Shown here in pieces: positions 17,129 to 24,047 of a DNA stretch of 64,000 bases (position 1 is the stretch's first letter; each line of letters starts with the position of its first letter). The notes below the pieces were generated by a model. The model did no database searches. It saw only the letters and a program-made list of their open reading frames with translations, and had not been told where the DNA came from. The position numbers and the translations under genes are program-made. Location: the NCBI RefSeq assembly GCF_027925155.1, contig NZ_BSDY01000002.1:248001-312000 (forward strand), read 5' to 3'. This DNA comes from Propionigenium maris DSM 9537. GTDB taxonomy: Bacteria > Fusobacteriota > Fusobacteriia > Fusobacteriales > Fusobacteriaceae.

Positions 17129-17932
17129 ATGAATAAAATTAAAAGATATATAGAGGCCAATAGGGAAGCCTGGGAGGAGGCCTTTGATTACCATGAGAGA
17201 GCCAAGGGCAGGGAGTGGCTGGAAAACTTCTCCTCCAGGGACTACACTACCTTTTCCCCCTTTGAAAAGGATATCTACTCACGACTGGACCTCAGGGGGA
17301 GATCTGTTGTTCAGGCTCCCTGTAACAATGGTAGGGAGATCATATCCCTTTTAAACCTAGGAGCTGAGTATGGTTCCGGCTTTGATATCTCAGGGAAGAA
17401 TATAACCTTTGCCAATAAGCTGAAGGAGGTTTCAGACTCCAATGTGGATTTTTACAGGAGCGATGTCTATGAGATAGATGAAAAACACTTTGGAAGGTTT
17501 GATATTGGGATAATCTCTGTGGGGTCCTTCAACTGGATGCCAAACCTTAAGGAGTATCTCGAGGTCTATAAAAATCTATTGAAGGAGGGAGGAGAGCTAC
17601 TTATCTTGGAGATGCATCCCATTACAACGGTATTCCCCTACTCCCTCCAAGGGAAGCAGGAGATAATCTTTGAGGAGAGCTACTTCAATCGTTCCCCCTA
17701 TAGGTCCAACCAGAGTCTGGACTACTATGGGGGTACAGAGTACAGGAGTAGGGATAAATATGAGTTCCAGCATACCATGGGCGATATTATCCAGACCCTT
17801 GTAGAGTTAGACCTTCAAATAGCTGAGTTTGAAGAACACCCCGAAGACCTGGGGGGAGGTCATGAGTACCTGGAAGAGGGAGAGATGATACCCCTGAGCT
17901 ACCACCTTTGGGCTAAAAAGAAGTCAAAATAG
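17129..17932 (+). CDS. Class I SAM-dependent methyltransferase
   Basis: 267 residues; the ATG at 17129 has GAGGAGG upstream, so earlier in-frame codons are excluded. A Rossmann-like methyltransferase fold: motif I is SVVQAPCNNGREIISLLNLG (Cys-Asn-Asn replacing the usual acidic-Gly loop), followed by GSGFDISGKNITFA (acidic Asp binding the SAM ribose), RFDIGIISVGSFNWMP and the post-II region LLKEGGELLILEMHP. Resembles UbiE-type small-molecule enzymes of methyltransferase_25/11. The substrate is unknown and no operon partner helps. Confidence 0.85.
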   Translation: MNKIKRYIEANREAWEEAFDYHERAKGREWLENFSSRDYTTFSPFEKDIYSRLDLRGRSVVQAPCNNGREIISLLNLGAEYGSGFDISGKNITFANKLKEVSDSNVDFYRSDVYEIDEKHFGRFDIGIISVGSFNWMPNLKEYLEVYKNLLKEGGELLILEMHPITTVFPYSLQGKQEIIFEESYFNRSPYRSNQSLDYYGGTEYRSRDKYEFQHTMGDIIQTLVELDLQIAEFEEHPEDLGGGHEYLEEGEMIPLSYHLWAKKKSK

Positions 17933-18136
17933 AGGGGTTCCCTTTAGCCTAGTGATAACTATATTTTTTTATTCTAATAAAAAGAAAAGTATTATTTTTA
18001 TGGTATAGATTCAGTGAGAGTGATTTTTAGTGAAGGAATGAACAAGTATGAACAGGGAAGAGGCTGCAGACTCTAAAAGGTTAGCCGCAGCTTTGTGGGA
18101 AATATTTTTAATCTAGATCGGAGAAGGAGGTTAAGG

Positions 18137-18316
18137 ATGTCTTACAGAATTGATTTGGATCTATGTGTTGCATGCGGAGCTTGCGAGCCCCTATGCCCAG
18201 TGGACTGCATCTCAGAGGCAGCTAAGGGGAAGAGAGTCATAGACGAAGGCACCTGCATCGACTGCAGTGCCTGTGCAGGACTATGTCCAGTGAACTGTAT
18301 AGCCCACATAGAGTAG
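18137..18316 (+). CDS. 2[4Fe-4S] ferredoxin
   Basis: 59 residues with two classic clusters, CVACGACEPLCPVDCI and CIDCSACAGLCPVNCI, i.e. C-x2-C-x2-C-x3-C-P twice; a clostridial-type low-potential electron carrier. The ATG at 18137 follows AAGGAGG. About 45 bp upstream, AGGCTGC (18061-18067) can pair with GCAGCTT (18087-18093) in the leader, which may merely stabilise the mRNA. Monocistronic with its own terminator. Electron partners in such anaerobes include pyruvate:ferredoxin oxidoreductase and hydrogenases. Confidence 0.97.
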   Translation: MSYRIDLDLCVACGACEPLCPVDCISEAAKGKRVIDEGTCIDCSACAGLCPVNCIAHIE

Positions 18317-18327
18317 AAGCTATTAAG

Positions 18328-18357
18328 AAAGTTCCATATTGGGGTATGGAACTTTTT
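18328..18357 (+). terminator. Terminator of the ferredoxin gene
   Basis: AAAGTTCCATA / TATGGAACTTT stem, TTGGGG loop, T-run. Confidence 0.95.
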
Positions 18358-18483
18358 TAATTTCTTATAGATGAAAGGGTTTCACCCTTCTCGCCATATA
18401 GTTTAAATACTGCTACAGTAAAAGGACTAACCCTCATAATCTCCCATACTTCCCCTCCTCCGGAAACGTTCGATCATTTTAAG

Positions 18484-18512
18484 TTGATTATTTTTAAAAT
18501 TTAATATATACT
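18484..18512 (+). promoter_or_regulatory. Promoter of the 20-residue peptide gene
   Basis: TTGATT, 17 bp, TATACT, with the -10 box ending 46 bp before the start codon of the small gene. Confidence 0.75.
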
Positions 18513-18558
18513 ACCCAACGATGGTTTAGAAGAGTTAAGTTAAGCAGGAGGAAGATCG

Positions 18559-18621
18559 ATGGCGTATGTAGTAATCATTGGGTTATTTTTAGTAGCAGTA
18601 ACCTTTATCATGGATAAATGA
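18559..18621 (+). CDS. 20-residue single-span membrane peptide
   Basis: A complete miniature gene: near-consensus promoter, GCAGGAGGA ribosome site 7 bases before ATG, 20 codons, TGA, then a terminator 30 bases later. The peptide MAYVVIIGLFLVAVTFIMDK is one hydrophobic helix with a short charged tail, like the small subunits or regulators of membrane complexes (for example CydX- or KdpF-type peptides). No family is recognised and no membrane-complex gene is adjacent; the nearest upstream gene is the ferredoxin, which has its own terminator. Confidence 0.7.
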   Translation: MAYVVIIGLFLVAVTFIMDK

Positions 18622-18647
18622 TATAGTTTCATATAGATTAAAGGGAG

Positions 18648-18676
18648 TTTCTCCAATGGGAAGCTCCTTTTTATTT
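18648..18676 (+). terminator. Terminator of the 20-residue peptide gene
   Basis: AAAGGGAG with CTCCTTT, inner TCTCC/GGGA pairing and a T-run after the stem. Confidence 0.75.
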
Positions 18677-18691
18677 TCCCTATAAAAATAA

Positions 18692-18714
18692 AAGGAGACC
18701 TTCTACGGTCTCCC
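18692..18714 (-). terminator. Terminator of the 18.7-kb minus-strand gene
   Basis: AGGAGACC / GGTCTCC stem; on the minus strand it is followed by TTTTATTTTTA. Confidence 0.8.
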
Positions 18715-18742
18715 TCTCTATTTTAAACTCTCATGGATCTTC

Positions 18743-18934
18743 TTAATATATCTTGTAGTACTCAATTGAATTCATATTGATGGTCAGACTATCTCCCGGA
18801 GTTCTGTTTAAAAGCATCTTATCCTGAGTAATCTCTATGTCTGTTAGATCTTTGAAAAACGTCTGCTTTTTATTCTTATAGAGAATAAAGATAGTTGAAT
18901 TAGTCCTAGTGTGGTTCTCCTTAGATATTTTCAT
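18743..18934 (-). CDS. Small protein of unknown function
   Basis: 63 residues, ATG with AAAAGGAGT seven bases upstream. Short strand-like segments (STIFILYKNKKQTFF, DLTDIEITQDKMLL, DSLTINMNSIEYYKIY) suggest a small beta-barrel or PH-like fold, but no family is recognised. Own terminator. Confidence 0.55.
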   Translation of the reverse strand: MKISKENHTRTNSTIFILYKNKKQTFFKDLTDIEITQDKMLLNRTPGDSLTINMNSIEYYKIY

Positions 18935-19295
18935 AGTAAACTCCTTTTTAAAGCTGATCTTCTTAATAGATTATACTTCCATAAATGGGTCTGAGGTATA
19001 CATCAATTTAATTATTTATCCATTCATATTTTCTACCTACCTACCTATAAAATAAAGGGTTTATATTTATATTTATGTTCTATTTTTTTGAATTTTCATC
19101 GAGTTTTTCTCTTATTTTCCATATTTCCCCCTCCTTCCGCTGGTGTTATTTCTATCCTCGATCTCACTGAATGTGAATATCGGACAAGCCCCTCCTTGTC
19201 AAAAGATATTTTTTCCTTTATAATGTTGCGTAATAAGAGATTAAAAAGGAACAAATCATCCAACATAAAAGATTCTTAAAGGGAGAGTTAGTGTT
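18935..19295. other. Intergenic region without recognised feature
   Basis: 361 bp, very AT-rich, with a short run of CTAC repeats near 19030. The promoter of the peptidase gene must lie here, but I see no box pair that stands out. Open frames inside are short and without ribosome sites. Confidence 0.6.
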
Positions 19296-20102
19296 TTGAG
19301 GAAAAAACTTATATTTTTATTTTTACTAGTATTTACAGCCATATCTTTTTCAAAAACCCACAAGGTAAGAGCAGGAGATAACCTGGAGATTATCAGCAGA
19401 AAGTACAATATCAGTGTAAGTCAGCTAATGGTAAGAAACCAGCTTCCTTCAAGCAATATAAAGCAGGGGGAACTGCTGGATGTAGGGGGAGACGGCTACC
19501 ACATAGTTGTTTATGGGGAGAGTCTCTCTAAGATCGCCAGAAGGTATAACCTCACCCCGGCAAAACTAATAGATCTAAATAACCTCAGGGGAAGGACTAT
19601 CCATCCAGGTCAAAAACTTAAAGTTAAAAGTACCTCAAAAACCACTAAAAAGGTGGCTAGAGAAGCTCCTGAAAAAAGCATAGCCTACAATGGACATAAT
19701 TATTTTTCAATAAAGGAGTTTGTAGACAAGGAAACCTACCAGAGATTTGGAGCTAAAAGTGTATGGTTTATAGACAAGAATCTTATCGCCCAGATGAATC
19801 AGCTGAGGGAACTCTTTGGGAGAAGGATAACTATAAATACCTGGGCCAATGGGGGCAGGTTTCAGTGGAGGGGATTCAGAACTCCTGATTCCCCTGTCTA
19901 CACAAAATATTCCTCCCACTCCTTTGGAAGAGCTGTGGACTTTGATGTGGAAGGTCTTTCAGCTCCCCAGGCCAGGAAGCAGATCATACAGTGGTACAGG
20001 GAGGGGATCCTTACCTCTAAATCCATCAACCTGGAGGTAGAGGTAAACTGGGTACACCTGGATATAAGAAATGGGGAGGGTCTGAGAACCTTCAGACCTT
20101 AA
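19296..20102 (+). CDS. Exported double-LysM M15-type peptidase
   Basis: 268 residues. TTG start with AAGGGAGAG upstream; signal peptide (KLIFLFLLVFTAISFS). Two LysM repeats bind peptidoglycan: HKVRAGDNLEIISRKYNISV (about 22-62) and YHIVVYGESLSKIARRYNLT (about 67-110). The C-terminal half is a peptidase M15_3-like domain: NTWANGGRFQWRGFR, the zinc-site pattern SSHSFGRAVDFDVEG and the terminal NWVHLDIRN, giving the His-x6-Asp...His set of D-Ala-D-Ala-type carboxypeptidases. Probably a cell-wall endopeptidase or carboxypeptidase of the periplasm. Monocistronic. Confidence 0.88.
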   Translation: MRKKLIFLFLLVFTAISFSKTHKVRAGDNLEIISRKYNISVSQLMVRNQLPSSNIKQGELLDVGGDGYHIVVYGESLSKIARRYNLTPAKLIDLNNLRGRTIHPGQKLKVKSTSKTTKKVAREAPEKSIAYNGHNYFSIKEFVDKETYQRFGAKSVWFIDKNLIAQMNQLRELFGRRITINTWANGGRFQWRGFRTPDSPVYTKYSSHSFGRAVDFDVEGLSAPQARKQIIQWYREGILTSKSINLEVEVNWVHLDIRNGEGLRTFRP

Positions 20103-20110
20103 TAGTAGTA

Positions 20111-20141
20111 AAAAAGACACTGATAGCAGTGTCTTTTTTTT
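20111..20141. terminator. Bidirectional terminator
   Basis: AAAAAGACACT / AGTGTCTTTTT stem with a GATAGC loop, between convergent genes. T-run on the plus strand, and on the minus strand because of the A-run. Confidence 0.93.
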
Positions 20142-20142
20142 A

Positions 20143-21210
20143 TTAAAGTATATGTATAGAAGCTGCATCCAGGGAGAATCTCAGGGATTCATCCACTGCC
20201 ACCATACTCTTGTTTTTAGGGTTGTTCAGAGAGATCTCCAGAGGTTTTCCAAAGAAGTTTACCTCATACTCATGGTGAGCTCCCATGAACATACTCTTAC
20301 CTACCTTAGCTGTGAAGTTCCCCTCCTCGGAAACTTCAATTGCCTCAGGTCTTACTACGATCTCTACCTTATCCCCAAGCTGGTATTCCTTGGACTTCTC
20401 CACTGAGTAAGGTACACCATGGACATCTATTGTATATCCATCCTCCCCTACCTCCTTTATTACTGCTTCCAGGATATTGGCTCTTCCTATGAAGTTAGCT
20501 ACAAAGGAGTTCGCTGGCTTCTGATAGATCTCTGTAGGAGACCCCACCTGCTCTATAACTCCGTCCTTCATGATAACTACCTTATCCGACAATCCCATAG
20601 CTTCAGACTGGTCGTGGGTAACGTAGATAGAGGTGATACCTACCTCCTGCTGGAGCTTTCTGATTTCATCCCTCATGTGAAGTCTGAGCTTAGCATCCAG
20701 GTTTGAAAGGGGCTCATCGAAGAGAAGTACTCCCGGTTCCATTACAAGGGCACGGGCAAGGGATACTCTCTGCTGCTGTCCTCCAGACATCTGAGATGGT
20801 ACACGCTCTGCAAACTCCTCCATCTTCATCAGGTGAAGTATCTTCTCCACCCTTGCCTCCACCTCTTCTTTAGGAAGCTTCTGAAGCTTCAGCCCATAGG
20901 CTATATTGTCAAAAACATTCATGTGTGGGAAGAGGGCATAGTTCTGGAATACCATGGCCGTATCTCTCTTATCTGGAGTCAGCCTCTCGATATTCTCATC
21001 TCCTATGAAGATATGCCCATCAGTGGGCACTTCAAATCCTGCAAGCATTCTAAGGGTAGTTGTCTTTCCGCACCCAGAAGGCCCCAGAAGACACACAAAC
21101 TCTCCCGGCTGGATATCCAGGTTTATATTGTTTACAGCCTTTACCTGTCTGTTTTTATCTGTAACAAATACTTTACTTATATTTTCAAACTTAACTCTTT
21201 TAGCATTCAT
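20143..21210 (-). CDS. ABC transporter ATPase, FbpC/PotA/AfuC type
   Basis: 355 residues. Complete nucleotide-binding domain: Walker A GPSGCGKTTT, Q-loop VFQNYALFPH, signature MSGGQQQR, Walker B VLLFDEPLSNLD and H-loop YVTHDQSEAM. A C-terminal TOBE-like extension (about 240-355) is typical of ferric, phosphonate and polyamine importers. Last gene of a three-gene minus-strand operon with the fused permease and the binding lipoprotein; drives import through the inner membrane. Confidence 0.93.
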   Translation of the reverse strand: MNAKRVKFENISKVFVTDKNRQVKAVNNINLDIQPGEFVCLLGPSGCGKTTTLRMLAGFEVPTDGHIFIGDENIERLTPDKRDTAMVFQNYALFPHMNVFDNIAYGLKLQKLPKEEVEARVEKILHLMKMEEFAERVPSQMSGGQQQRVSLARALVMEPGVLLFDEPLSNLDAKLRLHMRDEIRKLQQEVGITSIYVTHDQSEAMGLSDKVVIMKDGVIEQVGSPTEIYQKPANSFVANFIGRANILEAVIKEVGEDGYTIDVHGVPYSVEKSKEYQLGDKVEIVVRPEAIEVSEEGNFTAKVGKSMFMGAHHEYEVNFFGKPLEISLNNPKNKSMVAVDESLRFSLDAASIHIL

Positions 21211-21220
21211 ATTTTAACTC

Positions 21221-22912
21221 CTAATTTTCAGATATTTCATTTATTCCAAGCATCTTTAGTACCACTTTCATTACAAGTATCATCACTGCAACTATCACTA
21301 TAAGGATGGTACAGTAAGCTGAAGCCACCCCTATCTTACCTACATCTATCTGGTTCATGATAGCTACCGTCAGCAGGTTATACTTAGCCGATACCAGGAA
21401 TATAATGGTACTAACAAGGGTCATACTTCTTACAAAGGCATAGATCAGTCCGCTGAAGAAAGCAGGCTTTATCATTGGAAGGGTTATAGATGTAAATACC
21501 TTCCTACTGTTGGCTCCCAGCACACTTGCCGCTTCCTCTATGGAAGGGTCGATCTGCTGAAGGGAAGCCATGGCAGATCTGATACCTATAGGCATACTTC
21601 TCATTATAAAGGCTATGACCAGTATAATGGCCGTTCCAGTAAGAACAAGGGGTTTCTTATTATATGTTATTACATATCCAAGCCCCACTATAGTTCCCGG
21701 TATAGCTATTGCCATCATAGTTGTAAACTCGATAAAGCTTCTTCCCACAAATCTCTTTCTCACTATAAGGAAGGCTATTATCATAGCAAAGAGACCTGTT
21801 ATAGGAGTAGATATCAGAGCAAGGGCTGTGGTATCCACTATAGGCTTCATTCCCATATTAAGTACATACCTGTAGTTATCCAGGGATAGGGAGTAGTCCA
21901 CACCCCAGAGCTTTATAAATGATCCTATTGGAATTAGGATATACATGAGAATAACCAGAACTGTAAGAGCCATCATAGAGGAGAAGATAGGAAGCCACAC
22001 CTTGGTGTCTCCCATAAGTTCCCTCTTCTTGGCTACCTTACCTGTTACAGTAACATAGGATTTTTTGCTTATATAGTATTTCTGAGTGACAAATATACTG
22101 ATGGAGATCAGAAGAAGTACCATGGACAGAGCTGTTGCTCCTCCCATATCGTAGTTTCCTATTCCCTGAAGATATATCTGTACTGCAGCTACAGTATAGT
22201 TTCCACCAATTACCATAGGGTTACCAAAGTCCGCTATGGACTGGATAAATATTACAAGAAAGGCATTGGCAAGCCCTGGCATCATAAGGGGCAGGGTTAC
22301 CGTTCTGAATACATCCCATCTGGAAGCTCCAAGGTCTCTAGAGGCTTCCTCTACGGAAGGATCTATCTTGGACAGAAGCCCCACCAGCATAAGGTAGGCT
22401 ACCGGGAAGAATGTAAGAAACTGTACAAGCACCAGTCCGTGGAACCCGTATATGTCAAAGTTTCTTATTCCCAGAAGTTCTCTGGTGATAAACCCTCTTC
22501 TACCAAAGAGTAAGATAGCTGACAGAGCAACCACGAATGGAGGTGATATTATAGGTAGTATCGCTATAGAAGAAAACAACCTCTTCACAGGAAGCTTTAC
22601 ATAGGTAAGTCCATATGCAAAGAAAAATCCTGCCACAGTAGCTAGAGTTGCCGTTGTTACCCCAAGCTTCAATGTATTGTATAGTATGGATATATTTTCC
22701 CTCATGCTGGCTATATTTTTATAGTGCTCCAGGGAAACCCTTCCATTGTAGGTAAAGCTGGAGTTCAATATGCTCATAAGAGGCAGTAGTATGAATAGTG
22801 TTATTACTATGAGAGTAAATACTATTGTTGAAAATAATATGGGGTCATTAAATAACTTCTTCATATTTTTAAGTTCTGTTTTTAATTTCAATGAAAATAA
22901 GTTCACTTCCAC
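21221..22912 (-). CDS. ABC transporter fused double permease, FbpB/AfuB type
   Basis: 563 residues, two six-helix MetI-like halves in one chain, as in ferric-ion and AfuB-type importers. Each half has an EAA loop: EEASRDLGASRWDVFRTVTL (about 190) and EEAASVLGANSRKVFTSITL (about 465). GTG start with AAGGAGT. Located between the binding protein and ATPase genes. The fused form separates this system from the split permeases of the transporter at 43.8-45.4 kb. Confidence 0.93.
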   Translation of the reverse strand: MEVNLFSLKLKTELKNMKKLFNDPILFSTIVFTLIVITLFILLPLMSILNSSFTYNGRVSLEHYKNIASMRENISILYNTLKLGVTTATLATVAGFFFAYGLTYVKLPVKRLFSSIAILPIISPPFVVALSAILLFGRRGFITRELLGIRNFDIYGFHGLVLVQFLTFFPVAYLMLVGLLSKIDPSVEEASRDLGASRWDVFRTVTLPLMMPGLANAFLVIFIQSIADFGNPMVIGGNYTVAAVQIYLQGIGNYDMGGATALSMVLLLISISIFVTQKYYISKKSYVTVTGKVAKKRELMGDTKVWLPIFSSMMALTVLVILMYILIPIGSFIKLWGVDYSLSLDNYRYVLNMGMKPIVDTTALALISTPITGLFAMIIAFLIVRKRFVGRSFIEFTTMMAIAIPGTIVGLGYVITYNKKPLVLTGTAIILVIAFIMRSMPIGIRSAMASLQQIDPSIEEAASVLGANSRKVFTSITLPMIKPAFFSGLIYAFVRSMTLVSTIIFLVSAKYNLLTVAIMNQIDVGKIGVASAYCTILIVIVAVMILVMKVVLKMLGINEISEN

Positions 22913-22930
22913 TCTGTTACTCCTTTGTTA

Positions 22931-23950
22931 TTATTTAGTTGGAGCAGTAGTCTTACTTACTCTACTAAACTCTTCTATCAATCTTCTTCTGTTAAGTCCT
23001 GCCCACTCAAAGTCATAATCTATTAACTTAGTGTCCTTGATCTCCATAGCTTCCTTTGGAGGTACAGCTTCAGAGTTTGTTAGGAACTGATATGATCCTA
23101 CAGTCTGACCCATCTCCTGAGCTTTCTTAGACAGTGCCCAGTCGATAAACTTCTTTGCATTTTCAGAGTCTGGTCCATTCTTCAGAAGGGCTACCGCTCC
23201 GATCTCAAATCCTGTTCCCTCAGCTGGAGCAGCTATGATTATATCCTTGTATCCTTCCTTTCTGTACTTTATAGCGTCGTGAAGGAAAGTGATTCCAACT
23301 CCTGCTTCTCCCAGTCCAACCATTCTTCCTGGAGCTGTTCCAGATTTAGTATACTGTCTTACCTGCTTATTAAGCTTTTGCATATACTCCATACCTTCCT
23401 GCTCTCCCATAAGCTGTACTACAGTAGAAAGCATTGTATATGCTGTACCAGATGATCCAGGGTGTGCTGTTACAACCTCTCCAGTATACTCAGGCTTTAA
23501 CAGGTCCTCCCAAGACTTAGGCATCTCTGCACCGATCTCCTCTAACACAGATTTGTTTCCAACAAATCCAAGATATCCAACGTATATTCCAGTCCATGTC
23601 CCGTCTGCATCCTTAAAGTTAGCAGGTATCTTCTCTGCTACAGGAGACTTATATGCTTCAATTAGCCCTTCCTCATCAGCTGCTACAAAGGCATCCACTG
23701 GACCTCCATACCATACCGATGCTGACATATTATCCTTTTCAGCTCTTACCCTTGCAAGAGTCTCCCCGCTACTCATTCTTACAAACTCAGTCTTTATACC
23801 AGTTTCCTTTTCAAACTCCTTTACAGCCATGGCAGCGTGATCCTCCATAAGACCTGCATAGATAAGAAGCTTCTCCTCCTTAGCTTCCTCCTTTCCACAA
23901 CCTGCTAGTGCAACTGCAAGTACCACTAAAGCCAAAAATAACTTTTTCAT
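22931..23950 (-). CDS. Substrate-binding lipoprotein of AfuA/FbpA type
   Basis: 339 residues from the ATG at 23950 (AAAGGAGGA upstream); earlier in-frame codons lack a ribosome site. Lipobox VALAGC, then a periplasmic binding fold of the iron(III)/AfuA group: KLLIYAGLMEDHAAMAVKEF, ASVWYGGPVDAFVAADEEGL, KSWEDLLKPEYTGEV and PGSSGTAYTML. Relatives carry ferric ion, hexose phosphates (AfuA) or phosphonates; the WYGGP segment is like AfuA-type proteins. First gene of the operon and divergent from a two-component system, which suggests ligand-induced expression rather than simple iron control. Confidence 0.88.
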   Translation of the reverse strand: MKKLFLALVVLAVALAGCGKEEAKEEKLLIYAGLMEDHAAMAVKEFEKETGIKTEFVRMSSGETLARVRAEKDNMSASVWYGGPVDAFVAADEEGLIEAYKSPVAEKIPANFKDADGTWTGIYVGYLGFVGNKSVLEEIGAEMPKSWEDLLKPEYTGEVVTAHPGSSGTAYTMLSTVVQLMGEQEGMEYMQKLNKQVRQYTKSGTAPGRMVGLGEAGVGITFLHDAIKYRKEGYKDIIIAAPAEGTGFEIGAVALLKNGPDSENAKKFIDWALSKKAQEMGQTVGSYQFLTNSEAVPPKEAMEIKDTKLIDYDFEWAGLNRRRLIEEFSRVSKTTAPTK

Positions 23951-23980
23951 TAAAATTCCTCCTTTTAAATTCACTAATTA

Positions 23981-24024
23981 TTTTATACAATGAAGTTGTT
24001 ACAAAACAGTTACACTTTTATAAA
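23981..24024. promoter_or_regulatory. 11-bp direct repeats in the transporter/kinase divergent region
   Basis: GTTACA occurs at 23998-24003 and 24009-24014, exactly 11 bp apart, in TTGTTACAAAA / CAGTTACACTT. Tandem direct repeats of this spacing are characteristic of sites for OmpR/PhoB-type response regulators; the cognate regulator is encoded at 26612-27277. Confidence 0.5.
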
Positions 24025-24047
24025 ATTTGAACATATGGAGTGAAAAA

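Noticed and set aside
18061..18093. Known riboswitch before the ferredoxin gene
   Set aside because: Only one 7-bp stem with a G-U pair is seen and no conserved core; probably a simple leader hairpin.
22931..23950. Firm call as ferric-iron transporter
   Set aside because: The family also contains hexose-phosphate and phosphonate carriers; the divergent two-component system and lack of a visible Fur box make iron uncertain.
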